Positions 1-13,600 of a stretch of 64,000 nt of DNA are shown piece after piece; position 1 is the stretch's first letter, and each line of letters starts with the position of its first letter. This stretch comes from Volvox africanus. Its lineage: Eukaryota; Chlorophyta; Chlorophyceae; Chlamydomonadales; Volvocaceae. The stretch covers positions 372,001 to 436,000 of the forward strand of contig BSDZ01000024.1 of NCBI GenBank assembly GCA_030268105.1. Direction: 5' to 3'. The notes under the pieces were generated by a model that was given only the letters and a program-made list of their open reading frames with translations, was not told the origin of the DNA and searched no databases. The translations under genes and the position numbers were made by a program.

Positions 1-1666
1 GTGCGTGGTATTTTCAAAGCATATAAGAAGATAGGCTATGACCAATGCTGCTGTAACAGGGCTGTAAGGAATACGAGGGAAGCAACCACAGCAATTGCAC
101 CCTTCAGTGTCCCTCGGTTCCCTTCCTTGTGATGAGGGGTTATGTGTCCAGCACCCAAGCAGCTAGTGCACCTTGGTATGGTCGCACCTTAAGACCTCCA
201 CGGGGAAGGCATCGGCCCTTCTCAAATCACGTCAGAAAGGAGCTTATGATGAATGTAAATCTTGTCTCCCCAGTAATACAGACCTCAGTTTTACCCACAT
301 GAGTCCGAGGTTCTCACCAGTTATCCAGTTTTCGTTTTCGGAATCAGGACAATGTAAGTTGATTACACGATTTTATTGCATGAATCGCTTTCGTTCTCCT
401 CCATATCCGGTCTATCTGGAAAAAGGCGAAACCCGTGAGAAACGAGAGGCTGCAGCCGGCAGCTAAAACAGAGACGCAAGCGACCAAATACCAGCCGTCT
501 TTCTCGGGGACCCGGATCTCGAATCCGGATCCGGATCCAGTGGGCAAACCGTTGATTCGGTGAAGGCGTCAGCTGGAGGCGCCACGGGGGGAAGCCGCCG
601 AGATGAATGGTCGCTCAGGTGCAAGGAAAGGTTGGCGCAAGAACCTGGTCAGCCGGTTCGAGCGGGATACGGGTTAGCTGTCCCAGAATAATTCTGCGTT
701 GATCTGACCCACGTGCTCTGAAAGCTTCTTGTGAGGATGTCCGTCCCACAATCGACATCCATCCTTCTCCCCATCTTTCGTCCGTGCAAACAGCGCATGC
801 CCTTACAGCAGAGGGGAACCTTGCCGAAATCGCGCCGATACCGCCAACAACACAATCATGAGCACGTTTCTACTGGAATTTTCTATGGATATGTATGGCC
901 GGCCGGGAACGGCCGTGGTGGCCTTGGAGGGCGGTGCGGGCGTGGGGACGGCGGGCGAGGGAAACGAGCAGCAGGCGGGAAGGGATTCGGATATAGAGGG
1001 TAGTCGGGTGGGGTAGGTGTATCTGGTGGCATTGGTGGTGGTGATCGCCGGCGCGTAATTAGGACGCGTCGGGATGCCACAAATTGTAAACGTGTAGATT
1101 CGTTCCTAAAGATGGGTTCTGAAACGTAGGTCATGGCACAGAACAAGAGGTGAACCACTGGCAGGGCGATCGTGCTCGCATCGTCCTTTCTGTGTTCCTG
1201 TGAAGGAATGTACCGAAATGATCAGAAGACGGTGGGTCGCTCATGTATCAAGGGCTACCGTGTGCGTCTGACTTCCTGCGGTGGTGGTACCCTATGGAAA
1301 CGCCTGGCAGTTGCAAATAAATGCATACCTCAGGGAACTAAAGCATGCAGATTGCTCCAGGCAAAGCTGCAAATAAAACGTTCGATGCTCTTACGAGCGA
1401 CACCATTGGTGAAGCTGTCATGTCGAGAAGCGCGATGGACCGGCAAGCTCCCCAAACCAATGATTTCACTGTATTTGCATAGTTATAAGAGCGAAATAAG
1501 TTTCGTGTAAATAAATTTCTTTAAGAGCTTGGTCAATCCAATCCGTAATTGTTTGATTTGAACGGGTTAGTCTGAGTCATGCAGCGGTTGATCAAGGAAT
1601 ATGGGAGGTCGAAGCTAATCAAGTTCCACAACTACGAACCGGCACCTAGAAGACATATAATAAAAG
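1..1666. other. Left edge, no gene recognised
   Basis: I see no exon with family similarity here. A minus-strand frame at 883-1158 reads as proline-rich in its second half, and one at 344-547 has a hydrophobic stretch. Neither shows a splice-consistent continuation, a recognisable domain or a codon pattern that sets it apart from chance, so I do not call them genes. The stretch may hold the end of a gene lying further left. Confidence 0.4.
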
Positions 1667-1950
1667 AGCGGGCCAAAGACCCTCAACAGGTAGAGGGCAT
1701 GGGTGCCCCCATGTCGATGGACGGTGAAGGACCCGATTATAGTGACCTGCGAGCTGACCAGGAGCGGATGCCTTAGTTGATTCGGCAGATTCCACTGGAT
1801 GCCGGTGGTGGGTGCTGAACCCGGGAAGAGCACTGAATTCGGAGAAGTCGGCATGGGAGACCGGATGAGGGTGCCCCGAAATACCGGGGAAGGTAGGGAC
1901 TGCCAGGTTAGTGGCCACGGGTGAAGCTGTACCCCCCTATCCCACACACA
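1667..1950. repeat. Dispersed repeat, copy 1
   Basis: About 284 bases that closely match 14409-14690 in the same orientation, with a handful of substitutions and small indels; I estimate 85% identity or better by eye. Both copies end in a CCCCCCTATCC-like block followed by CA-rich sequence, as at the 3' end of a SINE or a truncated LINE. The open frames overlapping this copy are not preserved in the other copy because of an indel, so the element is probably non-coding. It lies beyond the CFAP70 3' end, in no gene I can identify. Confidence 0.8.
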
Positions 1951-1990
1951 AATAAAAGTACTTTGCTGTAGCTTCCATGGTCATAAAAGG

Positions 1991-1995
1991 TTACA
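1991..1995 (-). promoter_or_regulatory. Possible poly(A) signal of the CFAP70 gene
   Basis: TTACA on the plus strand, which is TGTAA (the volvocine poly(A) signal) on the minus strand, about 430 bases after the CFAP70 stop. No nearer copy was seen. The motif is short, so chance occurrence is possible. Confidence 0.3.
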
Positions 1996-2424
1996 ACATA
2001 TCTCAAATTTCCATTTATTTCATTTTCCCTTTCCCACTTCCCGTTCCTGTCCTCTCGTGCGCGGCTGAACGGGCGATGGCTTGTCGCTCGGTGTACAAAG
2101 TGGTGGTGGTGTACTAATCTTCACCGGGTAGACAGAGGCCCACTAACCACTTATCACTAACCAGGAACCTGACGGGCGGAACAATGTTTCTACCTGCTAT
2201 GCTAAAGGGACGCACACTAAACGATCTTGTGTATGTGTCATGGCCGACAGTACGGCATTTGAACTGTCCGGCCGTCCCTTGCGATTGTTTTCCTTTCATC
2301 ATCACGCATTTCATCGCTTCCGGACCCCAATTGTGCAGTAATCAGCCCTCCCGTTCTCTGCCCAGATGCACCCCTGCTTCCCACCGCCCGTGCTGCCCAC
2401 ATTCCAAAATCAGCATCCTTGCTT

Positions 2425-5400
2425 TCACGACGCCATGCCCCGAAGCGCCTCCTCTATTTCGGCCACCTCCGCCATCTCTTCTTCACTGACCGCCAGCTCC
2501 CTAGCCGCAGCCACCTCACGGGCTGCCTCGGGGCCCATGTGCTGTGCCGCCAGGCAACGCGCCAGGGCGGCACGCAAAGGAAAGCTCTGTGGCTGCAGCT
2601 TGTTGGCTAGCTCCTGGTTATGAGGGTACAGAGTGACAGCAGGATACACGAGTTAGTACCTTTGTCGCTACATGGAGAGAGGAGGGATGAAGGGAGGGAC
2701 CACTCCCTCCCTAGATGAGTGTTCAACACCAATGCCGTGTTGCCGATGTTCGCGATTCGCGACGGAATGATTTACCCACACGCCAAGAAAAATTATTGCG
2801 CGCTCTGTTGTTTATCTGCCGGCCAGTTGCACGCACGCTAGCGGGCGCAGAGAGAAAGGGAACCTGGGGGAGGAAGGTCGGATGTCTTTTCGTCCCACCT
2901 TCCCCCCTTTCGATCTCACGCACACAGTCCGCGTCAGCTGCTCAGCTCAGCTCAGTTCCGTGTTTGCTTTGTCGTCAAAAACTAAATTACCTGCAGCACG
3001 CGCTGCTGGTCTCGCAGCTGTCCAGTGGCCTTGTACTCGTCCGCAATTTTAGAGAGCACCCCCACATCATCCAGGCCACAACGGAGCCCGAAAGAGAGAG
3101 CCTTCTCCGCGTCCTCCTGCGCGGGACAGGGGAGTTCACATAATGGTTGTGCATGTGGAGCAGAGCGTGTCATCTGCAAGCGGGAATGAGCCGCCCGAAT
3201 CAATGTTGTTTGTAGGGCCTTATACCCGATTAATGTTCCTTGTTTTATCAGGTACCCGTAACAACATGGTAAAGGACAGGTAAAAGACTACTTGAGCGTC
3301 TTCACATCCAACACATTTTTAACATTTACGTGTAAGAGATAAACCTACTGTACTGCATATCCCGTATAATATGTATTTCTAATACACAAGAAAAACCATC
3401 AATCCTGAACAAAGACACCACTGCCTCGGGTGGATGGATGTCAATAGTCTAAAAAGGAAGCATGCTGAGCCACTGAGAAAACATGCGCGTGCAAATACAG
3501 CATGCTGCAACTTGCGCATGGCACGCGCATACACACATACTACACACACCTGGCGCCCTTCCTTAAGCGCCACGAGCGCCAGCCAGCCCCACGCCCGGGG
3601 GTCCTCCGGGTCCAACACGTTGGCTTCGGTCAGGCACATGTCCGCAGAGGGGAGGTCACCTGGGGCGAGGGGGGAGGGCAGAGAGGCAGAGAGGCGGACA
3701 GTTGGGAGACAGAGACGCAGACGTAGGGAGAAGGGCCGAGGCGCACAGGGTTGGAGTCCGAAGTGGCTATGCGACGCACAAACGGGTGTAGGAGATAGTG
3801 CGCATATGAAGAGCAATGAGTGATGGGGAGGAGGATGGGGAGGGAGGAGCCCCAGACCTCGCACTTGCATCGTCATGTCTACGGGCGCCGTGCCGAACCA
3901 TCTCCCTGCTCTCTGCCCCGCACTCCCAATCGTTCGTGTGTTTCACTGACATGCTGGTGTGGTGGCATATGGGCCATGATGAGGTTGTAATGCTCCGTGC
4001 TTGATCTCATAACCCGGGCTGGCCAGCGAACGACAGGTCCCTCAATTTTCTATATTCCCCCCCTGGTATTGCCTCACCCTCTAGCGCAAAGCACTCTCCC
4101 GCCCCACGCCACAGCACAGCGCATCTGGGCGCCGCCGCCGCCCCCAGCAGGTACACGTCCGCCGCGTAGCGCTGCTGCCCACGAGCCATGTAGCAGCCGG
4201 CCAGCTCCAGCCATACCTGCAGCTCCACCTGGGCGAGGAGGCCCTGCTGCCGGGCCTCGTCTAGGTACTCCTGCTGCCGGACAAGTCAGGGCGGGTGGGG
4301 GCAAACCTGAGCCGTGACACACACATTCACATTCATACCCACATCCACATGATTATTTACATTCATATACGCAAACACAATCAGACACACACACACACAG
4401 ACACACACCATTTCCCGACGATCTCTGTGGGGGTTCCAAAACCCAAAGCATACACAAACGGGAACACGCTAACCTGGTAGAACCGAATGGCCTCTTCGAT
4501 TGCGCCTTGCGCCCGATACAGCTTAGCCGTGAGAAGCTTACTGCGCCACGCTGTTGCCCCTCCCGCCCGCATAAGCTGAATCATGGGGCCGCCCGGCGCC
4601 AGCAGCGCCTCGGCCGCCTGGGCTCCCTGGCCCAGCGCCGTCTCCGCAAGCGCTGAAATGAGCTTTGCCTCGCGGTGGCTCTCTACCGACGCTGAGGGCC
4701 AGTGCCGCAGCCCCGCCGCCAGCTCCAACGCCAGGAGGGCCTCGGAGGGCAGCGAGATGGTCTTGAGGAGGGATGTGGCCAAGGTGATGAAGGCGCGGGC
4801 CTGAGCACACGAGGAAAGGAAAATGCGTAACGGAGGTGTGACGAGCAAAGAAACTACAGAGTGCGATGGATACAACAGCCTAGGATCAACAACGCCGGCA
4901 GCGGCGATGAAGCTTGGGCGGTCGGGAGGAGCAGAAGGAGCAGGTGGAGGAAGAGGAGGCGGAGGCGGAGGCGGAGGAGGAGGACGGTGCTGAGTTAGCA
5001 GCAGTGCAGGGCGGGGGGGGCGGCCCAGCAGCCCCCCCCGCCGCGTTCGGTTTCAGGCAGTTAACCATGGGGCAACTACCGGCGATTCCGCTAACGACGT
5101 CCATGTCGTACATTGTAGATCAATGATAACTAAAGCGCTTAGGGTGAGGGCTGTTGTTTTGCTGCGTGATTTAGGAGCCCTCACTTGCATCTCTCCAAGC
5201 ACAGGTACTTCCTCGCCCGTCACCGGATCCAATTGCCGCGGCGTGTTCACACCCAGGGTCCCCGCCGCTGCCGCCGCCGCAGTCGCCTCCTGCTCCAGTC
5301 GGGACATCTCCTGCTCGCAGCTGTTGAGCTCGTTGCGCCTGGCGTCACCTGATGGGGAAGTGATAGGGGTTGGGTCGCAGGCCGATTGAGAGGAGGAGGA

Positions 5401-8400
5401 CGGGGGAGAGGACGACGATAGCAAGAGAGGTTCGAATAGGCTGGCAGGTGGTGACCCGCGGGTCAGTGCCAATTCCAGCGTTCGTTTTAGCGGCGTGGTG
5501 CCGCGGCAGCAAACTCTGAACAGCTTCCGCTCCTCCTAAGAAGTCACTATAGGCGGACAGGTGCCATTACCCTGTTAGAAACCAGGGAATTTTTGAACCC
5601 ATAACCAATACAATAATTAATTCATAATGAAGTAAAAGCAGAATGACAACTCGTCCACAAATCCACGCTGTTGCCCGCCAGGTTTATTATCTGACGCCTC
5701 TCATCTGCAGCGCCCCCGGCTTTTACCGCACAGCCATTTCAGGCAAACCACAGCGTCTCGGTGGTGTCTTGACCTTACGCCCGGCAGCACCCGTCGGAGG
5801 GTTCCTGTCACTGGTTCCTTATCTCCCCGCCCCTTCCCCCCGCCCGCTCCCTCTCCTCACCGTAAGCCTTGTAAACCAGCGCCATGATGGCCCACTGCTC
5901 CAGGGTGGGCTGCCCCGAAACCTCCATCAGCCGGTGCGCCGCCGCCTCCGCCGCCTCCAGATAGGCAGGGTCGGTGGCCCGGCCCTCCGCGACGGAGCAG
6001 CCCAGCAGCGCCAGCAGGGAGGGGCGGTGGGTTGGCTCCAGGGAGAGAGCCTCACGGAAGCACTGCTCCGCGCGGCCTCGTGAGCCGCGGCGCAGACAGT
6101 AGGTGCCGTACTCGTACCATACCTATCCCCCGAAGAGGCGACGGCGGCGGAACCATGGGAAGTTCTTGGGCCGTGCGGTGCAGAGAACAAGCATGAGGAT
6201 GTTTTGGAGTGTGCAGGGCTCCTACATGGTATGATATCTATGCACTGGTACGGAACCCATGCGGCAATAGTACGGCAGCCATGACTAAGACCTCAAATCC
6301 CACCTGTGCGTTGGTCCTGGCAAGAAGGCGGCGCTGATGCAGCGCCTCGGCTCGGCTGACGTCACCTAGAGCCTCCGCCTGCGGGCGGTGGGCGGCGGAC
6401 GGGAGAGAGGAAGACGGGAGATGATCAAAGCAGGGTGATGAAAAGCGCAGACACTGAACACAGCGCACACATTTTCCACTGAACCGCATACATACACACA
6501 CACATACATACACACACATACACACATACATACACACACACATACATACATACATACACACATACATACGGTTCATTCAGCGGGTTCGTTTTCTCCCCAC
6601 AAGGACGCACGCCCGCGCACACCCGCGCAGTCACACGGACACATATCTCAAATACATGGGCGCCGTACTTCGGTAACATCGTTCAGCACGACCCCGGCAT
6701 TTTCTGCTCAATGTACCCAACCGTGCATCACAACCCTGCTTCCCTCCCTTTGAATACACATTCACACAGAAAAGCAAGACAGGCAAGTACCTGCGCCGCA
6801 AGCTCCAGCAGTTGCCCCAATCGCTGCTTGTCAGGGACCGGCTCGGGGAGGGGCTCGCGGGGCCGCGCTGCAGCCGTGTCGATCATGTCGTTCAGAGCGC
6901 TGTGCATAGCCGCAAGAAGAGTACCGTACAGGTCGTTGTACAACAGCGCCATTTCGTTGGGCGACATGCTGCCGGACTTCCGGTACTTCTCTCGCACGAG
7001 TGCCACCTGTAATTAGAGCACAGGACGGGGAAGCTGTTGATGTTTATGTCGTTTAATTGCGGAGTTCAAATTTGTTTTGAAGCTGCAATTGATCAAATCA
7101 AAGCATCCGCTGATGCTGTCCTTTCCCCGCCATCCCCCGCCGCCACAGCCCCCTCAGCATTACCCGCCTCTCTCAATGAACCCGCTCACCACAGAAGCTT
7201 TCAAGGAGTCACGCATCTGGGCGTACTTGCCGCTGCGGTTGAGCTCAAACACGAGGGCCTTATGTCGGGCCTCCGCGCCGCCGCCCTCACCACTGCCATC
7301 CAGAGACCCCGGCGGCGGCAAAAGGGACTTATACTCCTCCGCCAGAGCGCGTGCCACCTTGCGCACCTGCACGACAGCATGCCACCAAAATGTGTTAGGT
7401 GATAGGTGTTAGATGGAAAGAGATCGAAAGATCTGACGTATTCCAACACACTGAGGACGCATACACACACGAACACACAAACTTCAGGCGAACCTTGGCC
7501 TTAAAGTCATCTGCTGCGGTAGCCGGCGGCGGCTTGGGCGTCAGGTCCCGCGGCGGAATCATCTCCAGCAGCGACCGGGGCGGTGGCGGCGGTGGCTGCC
7601 ACGGCGGGATGATGGGACGCGCCAATCGGAAGGAGATGCTCAGGCGGGCGCCGATCTTCTCCCAGAAGCAGGTGCCCGGGGGAGGGGGCTCTTCGATGGG
7701 CTTGGACTTGCTGCACGGCAAGGACAGGAGAAGCCGTCGGCAAAATGTTGGTTCCAGGAAGGGATGGAGACGGAAGCGGTGGTCTCAAGATGAACAAGAG
7801 AAGCGGTTCTGGCCTTGGATCAAAGCCAGGACGTCTCTGTGTGTGTCCGTCTGTGTGTCTGTTTGCATGCGTGTGGGGGCAAGAACCGATATCAAGACAT
7901 TGTGTGATCCCGAGGAAAGGAACGGGGCGTGGTCATTGGGGAGTGGGAACATGACGCATAGGCACACGCCAGGGACAAGTGTTATGGCGGAGAAAGTAGA
8001 GGGGGACGGTGAGGGGGAAGGAAGAAAACTAGCAAGGCAACATGATTGCCAAAGCTTGTGAGCATACGTTTAAGAGAGCGTTGGCTCTCTTGCGGACGGG
8101 GCCCGACTCTTACCGTGAAGGCTGGCCAAGTGGCCAGCCCACAGCTGACTACAGCATTTGCGACTTGGAAGGTGATATTCCACAAAATAATAGGTACAGA
8201 CAGGAACATTTCTGACATCGGAACATTTGAAGTTTCAGATGTTTTTATAAGGAAAGCAGGTCGTATCGGATCGACCATGTTGACTAACAAGCGCGTGACG
8301 TTTTAAGGCGAGGTCCTGCAAACGCTGAGGCTTTTAATGCCTACATAATATCGTCTAATGCCAAATTTAATATTCATAAGGCTCTGCAGCGGTGATGTCC

Positions 8401-10668
8401 CTCGCCTCCCTCGCCATCTGTTTCTGTCGTTTCAAGCCGTTTGAAAGCGCCTACCAACAAAGGTGACAATCAATCATACCAGAATGAATACGTTTTATCT
8501 TAAAAAATAAACGAAATATCCCTTTCTAAATTTCCAATAAAGCGGCAGAAGGCTGCCCGACTTGGCCGTTGTCCGTTACCTCCGTAACACGAATCCGACA
8601 TCACGAAGTCACGGCAGCGGCACATCCCCCATCCATTTCCCCTCCCTCTTATCCCGGGTGGGGGTTTCTGTGATTAGGGTCGTTGCGTTCCTCTCTTCTC
8701 TTTGTTCTAAAACCCAGCCCCACTCTACCACCGAAGCCGTCCCTTGCCGACTTGAATTGACCCGCATCACTCACCCTGGCGGTGGCGTATACGGCGGTAT
8801 GTACGACTTCGCTCCATCCGCTGTGGTGAACATAGTCAATGGAAGCGCCTCCGCGGCGTTGCTGGTTGCCCCGGCCGCCAACAGGGATCTGAAGGCCGCG
8901 GTGGCGGGGGCCATTGCGTGGTAGGCCTCCCAGGCGGGGTCGCTGAAGTGCTCCACTGCCACGTACCTGAGGGCTTGCGGGACACGGAGTGGACACGGAG
9001 TGGAGCGGATGGTGGCAGGACGCAAGGGATAGTGAAATGGTTGAGCGCCAGCGGTTAACAAGGTTAAGTCCGTATACTGGGTTGGATTCGATCGTTCGTC
9101 CGTTAAAGGAAGGGCGAACAGTTTGTTCTCATGATTATCGCGGCAGAGGGCTTTTGATCATAGCCTACGTACAGCATCGGTCTGCTTCCAAGGCTCCGCT
9201 CCACCCAGCTACACAGAGCGCCTATCTTCCGGATTGCAACTTCTCAACCCACCTCCCAACCCTAAATGCCATCTGTGAAACATTTTTTGGGGGTAGCTTC
9301 AGTAAACCGCGGTCGATTTCCCGTTTTCCCTCTCCGTGCCGTATAATCCCACCTGGCTACCTCCACGAGCAGCGGCTGACCGTCCTCTAAGTGGTACTGC
9401 AGTTCCGTACATGCCTCCGCCGTCATCTGCTCCCGCCGCAGGGCAGGCACCACGGCTTGCCCGCCCGCCAACGGCAGGTGTACCACAACGGTGGGACCAC
9501 TGCCCGGCAGCTTGACGGCGGCAGCAACGGTAACCTTGCCACCGGCCAGGTCGTTGGCGGTTTGCAGTTGGCTCGGCACTGGGGAGATATCTACGGGAAA
9601 AAAAGAGGACCCGGGACGTGCCAGAGGAGGCTTATGGGAAGGCACAAGGGGAGGTGATGGAGACTGCGGGAGGGGAGAGCGATTTGATATTGTCCCTACA
9701 CATTTCGTCCCCGCAGGGTCCATCCCGTGGGCCACCCAGCGTTGCGCCTGTTAGCTTCACCCATAATGGCCCCCCCAACGAATCCTCACCCGTCACCACA
9801 AGCTCCACCATGTTACCAGTCTCCGCGAACTCCGGCGTCACGAAGCTGTATGGCAGCAGCGGCGGCAGCTCAGACTCAGGGGGTGGTGCTGCCGCCAGCG
9901 CGGCAGCGTCGGCCCCTGGCGGCAATTGGCGCTCGTGCAGCTCTATGGACATGAAGGACAGACGCGCGGAAAGAGCCTGTGGATTAACGCAAGTCGGGGC
10001 CACGGGACACGGAGGAACAGCCCGGGACGGGAATATGTGTTTCGAAGCCCAAAGCGCCATAGCAACTGAAGGGAACGGCAACTGAAATAAGCTTGTAATT
10101 GACGTTGACTCATTAGTCGCACCTTTGGCACGCCCGCCGGCACCTCCTCCAACGGCGTAAGGTCCTGCCCATCAGCGCTCCAGGTGTTTTGGCCGATCGC
10201 AAAACCCCACATCTGGTCAATAGTGGCCGAGGCCAGGACGGCGTTTGTGACGCTGTCATTGATCGTAACGGCCACGGTGCCGTTCATCAGCTGTGACAGT
10301 CCATCCTGGCCACCGGTGCGTCGAAAATGCTTAACGACGGTGTAGTGATAAACGTTGCCTTCCGATGGGGCGGTCGGCGGGGATGCCCATGGAGTATGGC
10401 ATCCCGGGAGGTTAAGGGTGATATGGGTCTTCCTATGTGACGCTGGATCCTGAGGTGCATCCGCGGGCAGGTCCTACACGCAAGACGATGAATTGGTATT
10501 GCTCATCCTGGGTGCAGGACGGTAGAATGGCACATCTTGGCACCCTAGAACGACTAGCCTCACCAGCACAACAGTTGCATCTGGAATTGTTATAGTGACG
10601 AATATCCCGAAAGGATTCACATCCTCAGGCGGAGGCGGTGGAGGCTCGTGCTTATGTTTGGGTGCCAT
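2425..10668 (-). CDS. CFAP70: CFAP70-like axonemal TPR protein
   Basis: Axonemal protein of motile cilia, placed in the central-apparatus protein set in the family, where it supports beating. Sixteen phase-consistent exons give about 1031 residues, close to the roughly 1,100 of animal CFAP70: 10564-10668, 10123-10449, 9790-9976, 9353-9578, 8775-8966, 7494-7710, 7190-7366, 6791-7006, 6304-6378, 5861-6122, 5185-5348, 4474-4800, 4078-4273, 3550-3659, 2991-3116, 2425-2613. The start is MAPKHKHE followed by a proline run, then a beta-rich N-terminal half. A middle segment reads [20 protein letters not shown], a CFAP70-like signature. From about residue 575 to the end are degenerate TPR helices ([45 protein letters not shown]). 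Introns carry CA/TA microsatellites. Assignment rests on remembered family features; another ciliary TPR protein is the alternative. Confidence 0.75.
4319..4411. repeat. CA/CATT microsatellite in CFAP70 intron
   Basis: Imperfect CACATTCA and ACAC repeats ending in a clean AC run, wholly inside the intron between exons 4078-4273 and 4474-4800 of the CFAP70-like gene. Confidence 0.85.
6490..6570. repeat. ACAC/ATAC microsatellite in CFAP70 intron
   Basis: Alternating ACAC and ATACAT units over about 80 bases within the intron between exons 6304-6378 and 6791-7006. The long Cys/Val/Tyr/Met frames it generates on the minus strand are artefacts of the repeat. Confidence 0.9.
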
Positions 10669-13600
10669 ACTTTGAGGTAAATTTGCGAAGGGAAATTACA
10701 GGTAACAAACGTATTATTTGTAAACTTATTTCAGTACATAAGTTGTTAGTAGTGCGAAAATTATAATTCTTGAAAGAGCTGCAAGGCTGGTCGGTAATAT
10801 AGTACTTCGAAGCCTGATGGCTATCGCCCTTACAAAGCCATGCACAAAACTCAATGACACACCAAACATCTCCATACTGAAATTTATACAGAATTTTATA
10901 TAAAGCAACCCTTGATAATGTACTGGCCTGACTGTTGCTTCTTCCATAGTGTCGACCCGCTGACAAGACGGAATCCTTAGTTCTCATTCGCAAGTACCTT
11001 TATTGTCGCTCGCATCTGATTGTTCTCCAAAGCAATGGGAATACCCACGAACATCCCAGGCAAAAAGTTCCACTTTAGTCAGCACAAGTCGCAAGCTAAA
11101 TGATTGCTCGAGACCTATTGAGCGCGTCTAAATCATCGTGCTACACGTCCGAACAAGCAGTGCCAGTAACGTGCATTCCACCGACCGTTAATCCACACAC
11201 ACCAAAACGTCCTTGCACCCCTGGCTCGTCGAACAGTTCTTAGCGTTCTGCCCTGCTATGTCATAAATTCGTGTAAACCCCATTCCCGTAGCACGTTTTT
11301 TCGATAGGTTAGTGAGGGCGTAATCCATTGAGAAGCACCCCAGCGGCCAGCGACCACCACCACCTAGGACCACCTATCACTACCTTCCCTACCACCGTCG
11401 CCGGCACGACTGACACTTAAGTAGGCACGACTGCGACAACCTGCAGCTATCTGGCTATATCGTTTCCATCTTGCATTGATGAGCATTATGCAATACTGGC
11501 AGGCCCTGCGCCAGAGTACGGAGTACGGGGGAAGTCCAGAAGGTGTACGGCTTCGACACCACACCGTTCCGGCAAGTTCGGAAATCCAGGCAGGATAACA
11601 TAACGGCATTAGAAAGGAAGAGGAAAACCACCTGCAAAGAGATCAAGAGCTGCAACAACAAGAATGTGAGGAAAGCACAGGCCGTGAAGTGGCTCATGCG
11701 GTGCTGTTTGCACCTCGCTGTGTTTGGCGCTGTAGCTGTCCCTGGAACCACGCAGTGGCGGGGCATGCACTTGCGCCACCATCATCTCCCTTGTCAGCGG
11801 CCGCTGCTGCGACTGTGAATGCTAATGAAACGAACAAAGGAGTTGCAACTGGGTAGTAGCTCGCATTCATAGCACGTTTTCCGTATTTCATGTGAGGCTC
11901 GATGGGGCCCGCGTGTGTGTGTGTGCGTAAACCATATGTGGATCTGATTGTCCACCAACAATTACGAACAATTGCATCACAAACCAAAGTTACTGTCGTA
12001 TCCAACTGCCGTACCTCATCAAAGAGGTAACTGCCCGCCATCCAGCGCCCCTAGATGAGAACTGGTGATGATGCTGACGGCATCAAGTGCCATCCATCGC
12101 GTTCCCTGCTGCTCGTCTGCACCTTCACGCCCTGCACCTTCCTGCACGGATTATAAATAAGGCAGCGAGCTGCCGTACGGCGCATGGGCGACTTTTAAGA
12201 GCCAGACTGACTTATAGCCGGTTGGTGCGGGACAGGTGCAGGAAGTGGCCGGGCAGCGGATAAATCAACCTTGCTTTGACTAGGGTTTTGAACTATATGG
12301 CGGATGGCATTAAATAGTCGAGTTGCGGACGTGGCTTTGAAGGAATGGACCCAGCAAAAAGTGAAACAGGGCCTTATGACCGTCTTATGACCATCTTCAC
12401 CACTGCCGCAGTCACTGCCCCGATGTTATAACATGGCGCGTTCATAAGGACATGCTTTGGTGGCCCCACTCTTTTTGTTTTGTTGCTATTCATGCTCTGC
12501 ACACGTCAGGCACCGCCTACTCCTACAAACACGTGGGGCTACTAGCGGATGCTATGCTGAGCTACGTACGACAGCTCTTAACAGCCTTCCGATTTTGAAT
12601 CGTCTTTCCACCAATGCCTCTCTCGTGGCAATCAAGCAGCACACTTGCCGCAATACGCACGGCCAAATACTGCAACAGGACAATAACAAACAGTCTGAAG
12701 CAAAGCGCAACCGCAAAACTGGCCAACGGACGCACATGCCGAGGAGGTGCCCTACACGAGCACAACACTGTGAACGCCCACCATATACTCAGGACTTAAC
12801 ACCTCAAGGTGTATATAATGTAGTCCAAGCCCAACTCTATTTAAAACATGTTGTTATTCTTCGAGAGCCCATATTTGACACCTTGCAAGTATCAAAAATC
12901 AACACACTCACAAACGCACACGCAGAGGCGAGCATGGAGAATTTATGGGGCACGAGTCACCAGGCCAGCCACCCACCAGGCGCACCAGGCCGGCCCAGCC
13001 AGATGGTGCGTGAGTTACCTGGCCGGCCGGTCCACCCACCCACCAGGAAGTCTGACATGGTCAACAGAGGAGCTTCTCGCACTGAATCGGAAAACACGTG
13101 CGCTAATCCTCTCCACTCAAATAACTGTGCCTGGGCTGCAGCGCGCTGGGTAAACACCCCATTGTCCTCTTTGATCCGTTTTGTTCTTTTCCACGACATA
13201 AAGGTGGCCGCACAGGTCAACGAGGTCGGTCACAATCGCAGGTACTGCGAAAGCGGCGAGTCACAGCATGCTCTGTGAGCGCCAATAATCCGAAGGATGC
13301 ACGGTGCTTTGGCATGCCTTCCTGTACAAAACTTTGGACAGCGCCCAACTCTAATTTTGACAGCTCTTTTATGAGCAAATAGAGCGGAAGGCTTCTGCAT
13401 CTGCTCATGCTTGAATCTTTCTGTTCTATATGTCCGGAGGAATTCATCCAGCTGAAGGGTGAAGAAGGCGCAGCAAGCAACCGCCTTGTACCGGTAAATG
13501 TCAGCCATGTTTCGGAGCCGCGTCTTGCACCTCACGAACGTTGGCGCAAAAGATTGCACGCAAAGGAGCCCCAAAGCACCACCATACCAAGCAGCGATGA

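Noticed and set aside
883..1158. Proline-rich minus frame resembling volvocine hydroxyproline-rich glycoproteins
   Set aside because: Short, ends abruptly, no secretion signal or partner exon. GC-rich chance reading is as likely.
1615..1947. Open frames across the dispersed repeat that seem to match frames in copy 2
   Set aside because: The shared peptide breaks at an indel that shifts frame between copies, so the similarity is at DNA level and not a conserved protein.
6366..6679. Cys/Val/Tyr/Met-rich frames around 6.4-6.7 kb
   Set aside because: Translation of an ACAC/ATAC microsatellite inside a CFAP70 intron.
12457..13278. Plus-strand frame of 273 codons in the gene-poor interval
   Set aside because: Composition is random-looking, no domain or splice logic, and comparably long frames overlap on the other strand. 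Not called without transcript data.
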